Positions 10,009-19,789 are shown, counted from the stretch's first letter. The stretch: 64,000 nucleotides of DNA from Leptotrichia trevisanii DSM 22070 (GCF_000482505.1 NZ_KI519443.1:171245-235244), one strand, 5' to 3'. A program made the numbers and translations. The notes: generated from the letters alone by a model not told the origin.

Positions 10009-10999
10009 AAGTTTCACGCAACCTTTCCCTTATTTTATCCGATCCTATGTTGTTTATTTTGCTTACCATTATCATTCTGACTGCATTGATTTCACGCTCC
10101 TTTGCAACTAGATAGGTAAACAATGGCTCTGGCCCAAATACAACATATTTTGATTCCCTATTTAATTCCATCAGGTAATTATCCGAAATTTTTTCAAGTT
10201 CCGATAATCTTTTTGTTTCACTAAATGTTTCCAATCCTTTTGTCAGATATATTCCCAGTTTTTCTTTCTTGAACTTATTCAAAATGGTATCTATATTATC
10301 ATTTATTGACGCAACAATTTTATTTTTTGAAATTGTCCCACCATCAAAAATAACGGTTTCCAAAAATCTTGCATCACGATTCTGCTTTTGAACTCTGAAT
10401 AAAGTTATCATATTTTGAAAGTCAATTAATCCTTCAACATAATCAGTAATAACTTTTACATCAATTTCTTTAACAAGTCTTGATAAATTTTTAAAATAAT
10501 GCTTGTCTACAATTATATCAATTCTTTGCGGATTATGATTTTCTTCAAAGTCCTTCTGCACTTCATTAATCGCATCCAAAATTTCCTGTGGCAAATCATT
10601 ACTTTGTAATTCAAACTTTGTCTTAAATTTTCCAGCGTCAATCGTTCCAGCCTGCATAAGCAATTTTGAAAAATCTTTTCCTGTTATTTTACTTTTCAAT
10701 AATACCTTTAGATTATGATAATCATATTTAAGAGACAAAATATCAACAATTGCAGTATTTTTAACCATATTTCGTACAATAGAAAAAACACGCTCTGTTT
10801 CTCTTTTCAGTATTGTTTCATAATCCTGACTACCATGAATATCAGCCATATCTTGAGAATATTCCGTTTCTCCCAATAATTTTAGCACTTCTTCGGGAGT
10901 CTGGGCTTCTATCATCCGTTCCAGTCTATTTCTAGTCAAAAGCCTCTTTTCCAATACTCTAATAGTTACGACACTTTGTCCGTAATCCATTCTATTCAT
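10001..10999 (-). CDS. ntpC: V-type ATPase subunit C (rotor adaptor, d-like)
   Basis: Socket that joins the central stalk to the membrane K ring. 332 residues, almost all helical, with the family opening SVVTIRVLEKRLLTRNRLERMIEA and a C-terminal EPLFTYLVAKEREINAVRMI motif. GGGAG precedes the ATG. There is an unusual 220-base gap upstream, separating it from subunit E; the rest of the operon is tightly packed. Confidence 0.93.
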   Translation of the reverse strand: MNRMDYGQSVVTIRVLEKRLLTRNRLERMIEAQTPEEVLKLLGETEYSQDMADIHGSQDYETILKRETERVFSIVRNMVKNTAIVDILSLKYDYHNLKVLLKSKITGKDFSKLLMQAGTIDAGKFKTKFELQSNDLPQEILDAINEVQKDFEENHNPQRIDIIVDKHYFKNLSRLVKEIDVKVITDYVEGLIDFQNMITLFRVQKQNRDARFLETVIFDGGTISKNKIVASINDNIDTILNKFKKEKLGIYLTKGLETFSETKRLSELEKISDNYLMELNRESKYVVFGPEPLFTYLVAKEREINAVRMIMVSKINNIGSDKIRERLRETYA

Positions 11000-11222
11000 T
11001 TTTTTCTCCCTTTATCGATTCTCTTTGTCAATTATAAAAGTTTTTTTCTTTTCTCACAAAATATTTTAATTTCTTGATAAAATTTATTTTAATTTTTACT
11101 CTTACAACTAACTATTGATTCATTTCTATTTTTTATATTAGATATGCTTAACAACTTGTTTATTCTTAATTAAAGTAAATATTTACTTTATTGTACTTTC
11201 AATAGTTATCAGGCAACTCTAT
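11000..11222. promoter_or_regulatory. Intra-operon spacer with a 20-base perfect palindrome
   Basis: The only large gap in the V-ATPase operon. It holds a perfect loop-free palindrome, TAAAGTAAATATTTACTTTA, at 11171-11190, about 32 bases after the subunit E stop. No open frame is seen. It could be an operator for a dimeric regulator or an RNA processing site; I cannot tell which. Confidence 0.5.
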
Positions 11223-11774
11223 TTATGAAAATAAAAGTTTTGAAATTTCAACTTCCAGTTCATCCCTCATAAAGTCCAGTTTCACTTCAAAAGTGTAATT
11301 TTCCTGGATTCCATTTTCTTCAATGATAAATCCCGAAGTTACAAACTCATTTTCCTTCACTTTTGCATTTGGAAATTCTTTTTTTACTTTATTTAAAAAT
11401 TCTTTTTTTACAATTAATTCTTTTCCTGTTATAGATTTTTTATCAATATTTTGAGTTAAATAATTAATATATTCACTCTCATTCATATTGACAAGTTTTG
11501 TTTTTAATTTATCTATAACTTTATCAATTACTGTCTGTTTTGCCTTTAATTTTTCATTTCTTGCCTTTAAGTTTGCACTTGACTTAATTCTGTCTGAAAG
11601 CAGTTCACGCTCTCTTCTTGCATTTTCAAGCAATGTTTGCTTTTTGACAGTAATCTTTTTTATTTCCAAATCGTATTTTTGCTTAGCTTTTTCCTCAGCA
11701 CTTCTTACAATTTCGTCTGCTTGTTTTTTAGCATCATTTAATATTTTTGAGGTTAAATTGTTTAAATTAGACAT
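11223..11774 (-). CDS. ntpE: V-type ATPase subunit E (peripheral stalk)
   Basis: Peripheral-stalk subunit that pairs with the G/H helix protein to hold the head against the rotor. 183 residues: a long charged N-terminal helix (residues 1-100, Lys/Glu/Ala heptads) and a small C-terminal alpha/beta head. A GTG six bases upstream is in frame, but AAGGAG at 11780-11785 favours the ATG at 11774. It lies downstream of the K gene, separated by a GC-rich hairpin. Confidence 0.9.
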   Translation of the reverse strand: MSNLNNLTSKILNDAKKQADEIVRSAEEKAKQKYDLEIKKITVKKQTLLENARRERELLSDRIKSSANLKARNEKLKAKQTVIDKVIDKLKTKLVNMNESEYINYLTQNIDKKSITGKELIVKKEFLNKVKKEFPNAKVKENEFVTSGFIIEENGIQENYTFEVKLDFMRDELEVEISKLLFS

Positions 11775-11794
11775 ATTCACTCCTTACCATATTT

Positions 11795-11814
11795 AAGGGG
11801 TATAAATACCCCTT
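11795..11814 (-). promoter_or_regulatory. Intercistronic hairpin directly after the V-ATPase K gene
   Basis: AAGGGGTAT and ATACCCCTT form a GC-capped stem six bases past the K stop codon. No T-run follows on the minus strand, so it looks like a 3'-end stabiliser or partial attenuator rather than a full terminator. The ring needs many K copies per complex, which would explain extra K message (inference). Confidence 0.5.
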
Positions 11815-11820
11815 TTAAAA

Positions 11821-12315
<495 letters not shown>

Positions 12316-12359
12316 CTATTTTATTTATTAATAATTTTTACTAAACTTAAATTATAAAA

Positions 12360-14333
12360 CTAATCATCAAGATTTACATATTTACTTTCTGTTCTAAAAT
12401 CTTTAAACGGCTTTCCTCCACCTTCATAAAACTTACCAAAATATTCTACATACATAAGTCTTGAAGTGTGAACATATGCACCTAGGAAAGATAAGAACAT
12501 ATTAAATAAATGTCCTGCTACCAGTATTACTGGAATAAATATCATTCCAACCCAGCTTCCGCTAATCATTCCGGCAATCATATTTATAGCCGACGCAATA
12601 AATCCACCAGAAAGCCCCAAAGCCATAAGTCTTGAATATGATACAAAATCTCCCACATAACTGGAAATTCCATAAAGGCTGTAAAGCCCTCCACCTAATT
12701 TTGCACCAATCCCCTTAGCTTCACGTCCACCAGTAAGTACGATTCCAGCCATTCCAGCAATCATTACCCACATTGACACATTTGTTACAACAGGTGATAA
12801 ATTCATCAGTTTGAATATTAAATAAACTATTCCGCCCATAAGTGCCATATACCAGAACAGCACGTCATAAACTGCCTCCAACGACTTGCCATCTCTAATT
12901 AGCATATACGCTTTTATTGCCAATCCAACAAAAATATGGACTACACCAAACACAATTGAACCTATTAATAAATCATTATATTGCGATGCTGGATCTATCA
13001 ATCTCCACATTCCTGGAATTGTCGCTCCAAAATATGAACCATATAAAAGTCCCCAAAAAATAACGGAAAAACTTAAATAAAAGAAAAACTTGACAGATTT
13101 TCTCATTTGAGAACTTAAATTTACTACTTTTAGAACAAACATTGTTGCCAAGAGCAATACAAGCCCATAACCTACATCCGCTCCCATCATTCCAAAGAAC
13201 AAAATATAAAACGGTGTAAACAGCGGCGTCGGATCAATTTCATTATATCTAGGATAAGCATACATCCCTGTCAAATTTTCAAATGTACTTGCAATCTTTC
13301 CATTTTTCAACTTTATCGGTACTGTCGCATCATCCCTATCCGCTTCTGTAAATGTCAAATAATAATTATCCCCAGCCTCGTCTTTTACCACTTTCTCAAA
13401 TTCATTTACCTTTTCAGTAGGAATCCATCCCTTTATTAAAATAGTATTTTCAGTCTGAGCCAATTTTTCTGATTCAACAATTCTTAGCTTTTTATTTTGC
13501 ATATACTCATAAACCGCCTGTAAATCAGTTAAGTCTTCACTATAAGTTTTGATTTTGGCCTTTAATCTACGTTTTTCCTTTTTCAGTCCTGAAATTTCCT
13601 TTTGCAATTCATTTTTGTAATCTTGTGGAACTGCATCAATATCCAGATTTTCCACTGTAAAACTGCTGTTTCTGAAAACTTCAGCTAATTTTTCCTTTTC
13701 ACTTTCATCAATACTTGAAATTACAAGATAATACACTTCATCTTTTACTATTTTCAGCTCTTCATAATAAGTTTTATCAAGTTTAGAAATGCCGTCAATA
13801 AAACTACCTTTTAATTTTATCGGTACTGTCCCCAAAAATGTATTTACCTTTTTCAAGCTCTTTAATTCTTTCGGATTTACATCCAGCCGTTCCCACAAAT
13901 CAATTTCGTCATAGCGTGCATATTTTTTAGAAATTTTCGATTTTATTTGTGAATACTGCGCTCCAATCTGGTTTAGCTCAGAAGAAATTTTCTTCCAGTC
14001 ATAAGTCAATGCTTTTTTCGCTAACTCATCAAACGTATAATTTTCATTTCCATGAATAACATCCCTTAAACGTGTTTTTCTCTCATCATATTTTTTAATA
14101 AGAGAAATTGCACTGCTTAACTGATAAAGACGCTCATCAATGTGAGTCAGTTCCTCATTGTTTACATACTTTGTAACGCCTTCAACAACATCCTTATTAA
14201 CTTCCCCATTTTCATCACGCAACTCAATATCTACAAAATTTACTTCCTTAAATTTTTGAAGTTTCTTTAATACTTTAGCCCTTTGTTCTGCGAAAACAAC
14301 TAAATCAAATCTACTCATTTTAACTATTGCCAT
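12360..14333 (-). CDS. ntpI: V-type ATPase subunit I (membrane stator, a-like)
   Basis: Stator subunit whose membrane half lines the ion half-channels. 657 residues: a soluble N-terminal part with a long antiparallel coiled coil (about residues 85-300), then about seven or eight membrane helices. The conserved FVSYSRLMALGLSGG holds the essential arginine facing the ring glutamate. The start MAIVKMSRFDLVVF shares its A with the stop of the preceding gene (TAATG). GAGG sits 10 bases upstream inside that gene. Confidence 0.94.
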   Translation of the reverse strand: MAIVKMSRFDLVVFAEQRAKVLKKLQKFKEVNFVDIELRDENGEVNKDVVEGVTKYVNNEELTHIDERLYQLSSAISLIKKYDERKTRLRDVIHGNENYTFDELAKKALTYDWKKISSELNQIGAQYSQIKSKISKKYARYDEIDLWERLDVNPKELKSLKKVNTFLGTVPIKLKGSFIDGISKLDKTYYEELKIVKDEVYYLVISSIDESEKEKLAEVFRNSSFTVENLDIDAVPQDYKNELQKEISGLKKEKRRLKAKIKTYSEDLTDLQAVYEYMQNKKLRIVESEKLAQTENTILIKGWIPTEKVNEFEKVVKDEAGDNYYLTFTEADRDDATVPIKLKNGKIASTFENLTGMYAYPRYNEIDPTPLFTPFYILFFGMMGADVGYGLVLLLATMFVLKVVNLSSQMRKSVKFFFYLSFSVIFWGLLYGSYFGATIPGMWRLIDPASQYNDLLIGSIVFGVVHIFVGLAIKAYMLIRDGKSLEAVYDVLFWYMALMGGIVYLIFKLMNLSPVVTNVSMWVMIAGMAGIVLTGGREAKGIGAKLGGGLYSLYGISSYVGDFVSYSRLMALGLSGGFIASAINMIAGMISGSWVGMIFIPVILVAGHLFNMFLSFLGAYVHTSRLMYVEYFGKFYEGGGKPFKDFRTESKYVNLDD

Positions 14334-14644
14334 TATTTCACAATCCTCTCTGCTAATAAATTAACAACTTCATCTATTTTTCTTTCGTCAATTTCGAGAA
14401 TTTTATTTACATTTTCCTCTTCACTGCTTAAAAGAGATTTTACTCTTTTTTCGGCATCATCCATTGACTGTTTCTTCAAATTTTCCACTTCAAGATTTGC
14501 CTCAGAAATCATTTTATCGCCGTCATCCTTTATTTTCTGCTCAATATTTTTCAAAATATCTTTTGCCTTTTCATTTGCATCAGCAATAATTTTATCTGAC
14601 TCCCCTTCAGCATCTCTTATTTTTTGTAAAACTTCTTTTGCCAA
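14333..14644 (-). CDS. ntpF: V-type ATPase subunit G/H (peripheral-stalk helix)
   Basis: First gene of the operon. 103 residues forming one long charged helix with Ala/Glu/Lys heptads (KAKDILKNIEQKIKDD), the partner of subunit E in the peripheral stalk. No ATG fits; the start is TTG at 14644 with a strong GAAGGAGGT seven bases upstream. The name is by position and coiled-coil character rather than by a catalytic motif, but the order G/H-I-K-E-C-F-A-B-D is the classical ntp order. Confidence 0.87.
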   Translation of the reverse strand: MAKEVLQKIRDAEGESDKIIADANEKAKDILKNIEQKIKDDGDKMISEANLEVENLKKQSMDDAEKRVKSLLSSEEENVNKILEIDERKIDEVVNLLAERIVK

Positions 14645-14755
14645 GATATAACCTCCTTCAAAATTTATTTTTACTTTTTAAAATTATTCATATTTTTTTA
14701 ATTTTTTATAAATAATTCTACAAAAATAAATTAACTGATTAGTCACCATATTATT

Positions 14756-14784
14756 ATGTTATCAATTTTTTCACATATTGTCAA
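14756..14784 (-). promoter_or_regulatory. Likely V-ATPase operon promoter
   Basis: Minus-strand TTGACA (14779-14784), 17 bases, TAACAT (14756-14761), about 110 bases upstream of the first gene. The -10 matches four of six positions. Confidence 0.5.
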
Positions 14785-14785
14785 T

Positions 14786-14817
14786 AAAAAAATATAACAC
14801 AGATTTTATGTTATATT
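14786..14817 (-). terminator. Terminator of the rsmH-ftsL-like unit
   Basis: On the minus strand AATATAAC (14810-14817, as complement) pairs with GTTATATT (14791-14798) and is followed by a run of five T (14786-14790). The stem is AT-rich. It lies 10 bases after the FtsL-like stop. Confidence 0.6.
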
Positions 14818-14827
14818 TCTCCTTCGG

Positions 14828-15247
14828 TTAATTATTCAAATTTATATATATTGGAGCATTCGGAACATCAAATCCTTTTTCTTTTGCTCTTATTTCTTTG
14901 GTTTTCAAGTCTTCATTATCCACTGTCTGAGTATCCAGTCTTGCAACTTCCTTTTTAAGTTCAATTAGCTGCTTTTCCTTTATATCCATTTTTTTCCCTA
15001 ATTCAGAAATATCAAATGAAACAAAAACTCTCAGCAAAGCTACCATAGTTACAATAGCCACATAGATACTAACTATACCAATTACTTTCATATTTAACCC
15101 CGCTGTTCTGGAAAGTTGTTTTCTAACTTCTTTAGGAGCTACTATTCTTTCTCTTCTTGCATCTTCATGTGATCTTGCTGTATTTGTAATTTTTGGAACA
15201 TCAAGTATTTCCATTTGCATTTTTTTGTTTTTTGAAACACCATTCAT
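14828..15247 (-). CDS. ftsL: FtsL/DivIC-like cell-division protein
   Basis: Bitopic membrane protein of 139 residues: a basic cytoplasmic N-terminus (about 50 residues), one hydrophobic segment (MKVIGIVSIYVAIVTMVALL), then a periplasmic coiled coil with Leu/Ile heptads (LGKKMDIKEKQLIELKKEVARL). That layout and its place six bases after rsmH, where ftsL sits in most division clusters, suggest an FtsL role in septal synthesis. Sequence identity in this family is always low, so the name rests on topology and context. The rest of the division cluster (ftsI, mraY, mur genes) is not here. Confidence 0.65.
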   Translation of the reverse strand: MNGVSKNKKMQMEILDVPKITNTARSHEDARRERIVAPKEVRKQLSRTAGLNMKVIGIVSIYVAIVTMVALLRVFVSFDISELGKKMDIKEKQLIELKKEVARLDTQTVDNEDLKTKEIRAKEKGFDVPNAPIYINLNN

Positions 15248-15253
15248 AACTGT

Positions 15254-16180
15254 TTATTCACTCCTTTCAAAAATTCTCAATTTTGCTGAATGTGCCCGGT
15301 TATTTTCTTCTAATTCTAACTTTTTAGCAATAATTGGTTTTTTTGTAATTATCTTTCCTAAACTTTTTTTGTTACATACACAAATTGGTATATCCTTTGG
15401 ACAAGTACATGGATCTTCATATTCACGAAATTTTTCCTTTACAATTCTGTCTTCCAGTGAATGAAAAGTAATTACTAAAAGCCTACCATTTTTATTAAGT
15501 AGTTTTATCGTTTTATCCAATGTTTCGCTTAGCACCTCAAGCTCCTTATTCACAAAAATTCTTATAGCCTGAAATGTTCTTTTGGCAGGATGCCGTTTCA
15601 TACTTTTTCCTATTGATTTTATAACAATATCCGCAAGTTCCGTTGTAGTTTCAACTGGCTTATTTTTTCTATATTCTACAATTTTTTTTGCAATTTTTCT
15701 TGATTTTGGCTCTTCGCCGTATTTGTAAATAATATCGGCTATTTCCTTTTCAGAAAAATTATTGACAACTTCATAAGCACTTATTTTTAAGTTACTGTCC
15801 ATCCGCATATCCAGCCTTGCCGCAAACCTGTATGAAAAACCTCTTTTAGCATTATCCAGCTGATTTGAGGAAACTCCTATATCCATCAGTATCCGATCTA
15901 CTTTTTCAAAGCCCGCAAGATAAACAGCAGTATCAATATTTCTAAAATTATCTTGAAATATTTGAAGTTTATTTTCATATTTCTCAAGCCTTTTTTTTGC
16001 AAATTCAATAGCTTGTATATCCTGATCAATTGCAATAACCTTTGAATTTTCAGAAGAATTTTCCAGAATACCCTCTGTATGCCCACCGCCACCAAGCGTA
16101 CAGTCAACATAAATTGCATCTTTATCTGTTATTATATTATCTATCACTTCGTCAAGCAGTACGGGCTTATGATATTCCAT
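15254..16180 (-). CDS. rsmH: 16S rRNA (cytosine1402-N4)-methyltransferase RsmH
   Basis: SAM-dependent methyltransferase that N4-methylates C1402 in the decoding centre of 16S rRNA (formerly MraW). 308 residues, opening MEYHKPVLLDEVID, SAM motif VDCTLGGGGHTEGIL, then DRILMDIGVSSNQLD, GFSYRFAARLDMRMD and the late LLVITFHSLEDRIVK. The metal-like cysteine cluster CTCPKDIPICVC is present near residue 270. AGGAAG precedes the ATG. mraZ, which usually precedes it, is missing. Confidence 0.96.
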   Translation of the reverse strand: MEYHKPVLLDEVIDNIITDKDAIYVDCTLGGGGHTEGILENSSENSKVIAIDQDIQAIEFAKKRLEKYENKLQIFQDNFRNIDTAVYLAGFEKVDRILMDIGVSSNQLDNAKRGFSYRFAARLDMRMDSNLKISAYEVVNNFSEKEIADIIYKYGEEPKSRKIAKKIVEYRKNKPVETTTELADIVIKSIGKSMKRHPAKRTFQAIRIFVNKELEVLSETLDKTIKLLNKNGRLLVITFHSLEDRIVKEKFREYEDPCTCPKDIPICVCNKKSLGKIITKKPIIAKKLELEENNRAHSAKLRIFERSE

Positions 16181-16497
16181 AGTTTCTTCCTTTCCAAAAC
16201 ATTTTTAAAATATATAAATTTAATATTTACAAAACTCCTTAAAACCAATTTCAATAAAGTAAACTAATTTCATACAAACTCCAAAATTTATAATTTATCT
16301 TCAGTTTCATTTTAAAGTTTTTGTTAAAACTACTTTAGTTCAAGTGTATATTGTAATTAAATCAATAATTTGTAATCTTGTTAATTATTAAATCATTTTA
16401 TTTCTTTCATAATTACTGAAACATTTTAGCACACTTTTCTTATTTTTTCCATATAACTTTTTAAAATTTATACTTTTATTTACAAATATTTATAAAT
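16181..16497. other. Intergenic region upstream of rsmH, possible 17-codon leader frame
   Basis: About 317 bases. On the minus strand a small frame at 16220-16273 (ATG, 17 codons, TAA) has GGAG five bases upstream and ends 40 bases before rsmH; it encodes MKLVYFIEIGFKEFCKY. It may be chance in such AT-rich DNA. No strong promoter pair is visible; GCTAAAAT on the minus strand near 16425-16435 is a possible -10. Confidence 0.3.
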
Positions 16498-17061
16498 CTA
16501 TCTGTAAACAATTTCCTCAGCAATTCTTTTCGCCTCTTTTTCACCCAAAAGTTCACTAATAATTTCAAAGGCAAAATCCAGTGCCGTTCCCGCACTTCTG
16601 CTTGTTATAACATTGCCATCCGTAACAGCTCTATCTTTTCCTAGCAATGCCTTCCCTTTTACCAGTTCGTTTTCACACGCTGGAAAACACACTGCATTTT
16701 TTCCTTCCAAAATTCCAAGACTCGCCAATACTGTAGGAGCAGCACAAATAGCTGCAATTTTTTTATTTTCACTATCTTTTGAAAATTTTAACACGTTATC
16801 TAATAGTGTCTTTGAATTAAAATAATTTCCAACTCCAGGACCACCAGGCAATATTAACATATCGTATTCAGAAAAATTAATTTCATCAATTATCTTATCT
16901 GCCAATATCTTCATTTTTCTCGCACTTTCCACAAGGTTCTCCTTTGTGATTGAAACTGTATCTACTGTAATTCCTGCCCTTTGAAGCAAATCAATTGGGG
17001 TTACTGCTTCAATTTCCTCAAATCCATTAGCTAAGAATACTGCGACTTTTTTATTTTCCAT
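16498..17061 (-). CDS. DJ-1/PfpI family protein
   Basis: Small cytoplasmic protein of the DJ-1/YajL/ThiJ class, linked in other bacteria to protein repair, glyoxalase or chaperone roles. 187 residues; conserved Glu in NGFEEIEAVTP, the nucleophile elbow AAICAAPTVL (Cys about residue 105), and the SRSAGTALDFA segment near the C-terminus. AAGGAG precedes the ATG. It lies downstream of ptsI but after a strong terminator, so it is likely a separate unit. The exact substrate cannot be told from sequence. Confidence 0.88.
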   Translation of the reverse strand: MENKKVAVFLANGFEEIEAVTPIDLLQRAGITVDTVSITKENLVESARKMKILADKIIDEINFSEYDMLILPGGPGVGNYFNSKTLLDNVLKFSKDSENKKIAAICAAPTVLASLGILEGKNAVCFPACENELVKGKALLGKDRAVTDGNVITSRSAGTALDFAFEIISELLGEKEAKRIAEEIVYR

Positions 17062-17100
17062 ATTTTTTCACTCCTTATTGATAAATTCTGTTTTTAAGGC

Positions 17101-17133
17101 AAAAAAAGGCTAATAAACTAACTAGCCTTTTTT
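17101..17133 (-). terminator. Terminator of ptsI
   Basis: AAAAAAGGCTA and TAGCCTTTTTT form an 11-bp stem with a 10-base loop, ending in a T-run on the minus strand, 12 bases after the ptsI stop. Confidence 0.85.
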
Positions 17134-17144
17134 ATTATAATTTA

Positions 17145-18848
17145 TTATAATTTTGCTACAACATCTTCAGGTGTATCTTGTTGTAAAATTAAATCTCTGA
17201 ATTTTTTCGCATCTGCATAATTGCTGTTTCTAATTATTTTCTTAACAGTTAGTCCTGATGAGGCACTCATACTGAATGAGTCAAGTCCCATTCCTAACAA
17301 TAATTTAGTTGCTCTTTTATCTCCAGCGAACTCTCCACACATACTGACATTTATATTAGCCCCATGTGCCGCATCAATTACTTTTTGGATAGCTTCCAAT
17401 ACCGCTGGATTGAATGAATTATATAAGTTTGCAACCATTTCATTTCCTCTATCTACTGCCAGGAAGTATTGTGTCAAGTCATTAGTTCCGATTGAGAAGA
17501 AGTCAACTTCCTTTGCGAATTTGTAGGCAATAATTGCTGTTGAAGGAGTTTCAACCATTATTCCTACTTTTATATTTCTATCGTAAATTTTTCCAATTTC
17601 ATCAAGTTCTCTTTTACATTCTTCCAAAATAGCATTTGCTTTTCTGATTTCATTAACTGAACTTATCATTGGATACATAATTTTAATTTGTCCGTATTGA
17701 GAAGCTCTCAAAATAGCTTTTAACTGCGTTTTGAACATATCTTTATTTTCCAGTGAAATTCTGATTGCTCTATATCCTAGGAATGGATTTAATTCTTTTG
17801 GTAAATCTAAGTATGGTAACTCTTTATCTCCACCAATATCCATTGTTCTTATTGTTACAGGTTTCCCTTGCATTTTTTCAGCAACTACTCTGTACGCCTG
17901 ATATTGTTCTTCTTCTGTTGGAAAATGATCAGAGTTCATAAATAAGAATTCTGTTCTATATAATCCAATTCCTGTCGCTCCTGATTCAATTACAGCATCA
18001 ACATCGTTAGGACTTCCAATATTTCCCCAGATGTCAACTTTTCTACCATCAAGAGTAATCGCATCTTCATGAATTAATTTTTTCAATTCTTCTTTTTCTT
18101 TTCTTATTACTTCCTGTTTCTTAATATATTCATTAACCAAGTCTTCAGATGGTTCTAGGTACAATTCCCCTGTTTCTCCATCCATAACAACAACTTCCCC
18201 ATCTTTTACTTCGGCAAGTATTCCTTTTACTCCAACTACTGCCGGTAATTCAAGTGATCTCGCCATTATTGCAGAGTGAGCTGTTTTTCCTCCAACTTCT
18301 GTAATAAATCCTATACAGTTTTCCAAATCCAATTGTGCAGTATCAGATGGAGTCAAATCTTCTGTTACAACGATTGTTCCTGGTTCCAAGTTGCTCAAGT
18401 CGTGGATTTTCATACCTAATAAGTTTTTAAGCCATCTTTTACCTATATCTTGTAAATCAGCGGCTCTTTCTCTTAAATAAGGATCATCTAATTGTGAAAT
18501 CATATCACAATATTCATTAATTCCATCGTGTAACGCTTTTGCAGCTGGAAGTCCTTCTCCTTTAATTTTATCTTCAACTTCCATAATCAAATCTTCATCT
18601 TCAAGAAGCATAATATGACCATCAAAAATTGCTGCTTTATCTTCCCCCATTTTTTCCTTTACTTTTTCTCTAATTGCGATTAATTGTGTTTTAGATTGTT
18701 TCAATCCATCTTGCAATTTCGCTAATTCAGCCTCAATTGTTGAATTCTCAGTTTTATTTTCTGGAATAACAATTTCCTCTGCGATAAAAAGTAATACTTT
18801 ACCTATAGATACTCCTTCTGAAGCACCAATTCCTGTCATTCTTTTCAT
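17145..18848 (-). CDS. ptsI: PTS phosphoenolpyruvate-protein phosphotransferase (Enzyme I)
   Basis: Cytoplasmic enzyme that takes phosphate from PEP and passes it to HPr, the first step of all PTS sugar uptake. 567 residues. Phosphohistidine motif GGKTAHSAIMARSLELPAVVG near residue 190; PEP site GIGLYRTEFLFM; later FSIGTNDLTQYFLA and the C-terminal VSMCGEFAGD with the catalytic cysteine. GAGGAG lies six bases before ATG 18848. No ptsH is beside it, which differs from the common ptsHI arrangement. An ankyrin protein lies 49 bases upstream on the same strand. Confidence 0.96.
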   Translation of the reverse strand: MKRMTGIGASEGVSIGKVLLFIAEEIVIPENKTENSTIEAELAKLQDGLKQSKTQLIAIREKVKEKMGEDKAAIFDGHIMLLEDEDLIMEVEDKIKGEGLPAAKALHDGINEYCDMISQLDDPYLRERAADLQDIGKRWLKNLLGMKIHDLSNLEPGTIVVTEDLTPSDTAQLDLENCIGFITEVGGKTAHSAIMARSLELPAVVGVKGILAEVKDGEVVVMDGETGELYLEPSEDLVNEYIKKQEVIRKEKEELKKLIHEDAITLDGRKVDIWGNIGSPNDVDAVIESGATGIGLYRTEFLFMNSDHFPTEEEQYQAYRVVAEKMQGKPVTIRTMDIGGDKELPYLDLPKELNPFLGYRAIRISLENKDMFKTQLKAILRASQYGQIKIMYPMISSVNEIRKANAILEECKRELDEIGKIYDRNIKVGIMVETPSTAIIAYKFAKEVDFFSIGTNDLTQYFLAVDRGNEMVANLYNSFNPAVLEAIQKVIDAAHGANINVSMCGEFAGDKRATKLLLGMGLDSFSMSASSGLTVKKIIRNSNYADAKKFRDLILQQDTPEDVVAKL

Positions 18849-18897
18849 TTTTTTCTCCTCTATATATAAATTTTTTTATTACAAACAAATTTAAAAA

Positions 18898-19659
18898 TTA
18901 TAACTTACCCCTATTAGCCTTTATATAATCCCTTAATATTTTTACAATTTCACCTTTTCCAAACTTTGTTGCCATATCCATTGGGGTACCACCATGTTTA
19001 TCTGTAATTGTAGGATTAGCCCCATATTGCAACAACATTTTCACAATTCTGGAATTAGCTTTTAATGTAGCGTCTTCAAGTGGAGTCCATCCATCAACAA
19101 CACTTCCTACATTCGCAAGTTTTGAATCTTGTTTCAGTAACATTTCTAATGCTTCAATATTTTCATAATATGCCGCAGTTCCTACTGTTGTCCTATTAAA
19201 AACTGGGTGTGTTTCATATAAATTAGCACCATTTTCAATCAAAAGTTTCAAAATATCGTTATTTTTAGCTTCGATAGCAACAATAATAGGAGTATATCCA
19301 TCCCTACTCCTTGCATTTATATCTACTAAATTCCCATTTCCCTCAAATATTGATTCTTCATCAAGCTGAACTCCATAGACTCCAATTTTTGGATTTAAAA
19401 GTTCATCCTTGAGCCTTTTCCTATTTTCAACATTATCTCTAGTTGAAAGATAAAATTTTACAAATTTATTATTGTGTGCACGTATGGCATCTAATACTGA
19501 TTTTAAAAGTTTTTCATCTGCATTTTCCTTGTTTATTTTTGGTACCAGATTTTCTCCAGTATCATATTTAAAAGTTACAGGATATAATCCCTGATAAAAA
19601 AACATAAAAGTTATAATAAAAATTATTTTATATTTCTTAAATAAAAAAAACTTATTCAC
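18898..19659 (-). CDS. Secreted ankyrin-repeat protein
   Basis: 253 residues with an N-terminal hydrophobic signal (IIFIITFMFFYQGLYPV) and no lipobox, so probably exported or membrane-tethered. About four ankyrin repeats from residue 110 on: DGYTPIIVAIEAKNNDILKL, TTVGTAAYYENIEALEMLL, DGWTPLEDATLKANSRIVKM and KHGGTPMDMATKFGKGEIVK. Ankyrin repeats bind other proteins; no catalytic domain is seen. Start is GTG at 19659 with GAGG eight bases upstream. It closes an island of small secreted proteins (18.9-24.2 kb) and has a likely promoter of its own. Confidence 0.85.
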   Translation of the reverse strand: MNKFFLFKKYKIIFIITFMFFYQGLYPVTFKYDTGENLVPKINKENADEKLLKSVLDAIRAHNNKFVKFYLSTRDNVENRKRLKDELLNPKIGVYGVQLDEESIFEGNGNLVDINARSRDGYTPIIVAIEAKNNDILKLLIENGANLYETHPVFNRTTVGTAAYYENIEALEMLLKQDSKLANVGSVVDGWTPLEDATLKANSRIVKMLLQYGANPTITDKHGGTPMDMATKFGKGEIVKILRDYIKANRGKL

Positions 19660-19680
19660 TTTTTATACCTCACTATTATT

Positions 19681-19709
19681 ATTATACCATATGATTTTAA
19701 AAGTGCAAA
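19681..19709 (-). promoter_or_regulatory. Promoter of the ankyrin-protein gene
   Basis: Minus-strand TTTGCA (19704-19709), 17 bases, TATAAT (19681-19686), with an extended -10 (TGG before TATAAT). Confidence 0.55.
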
Positions 19710-19765
19710 TACTTTTTAAGATTTTTTTCTAATATTATAGCACTATCCCCTTAAAATTATGTTTA

Positions 19766-19789
19766 ATACTAAACTCCATTAAAAAATAG
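19766..19789 (+). repeat. Solo end of the dispersed inverted-repeat family
   Basis: ATACTAAACTCCATTAAAAA at this place closely matches the end of the 46953-47121 element (ATACTAAACTCCGTTTAAAA). Only one end is present. It merges with the terminator of the adjacent gene. Confidence 0.5.
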
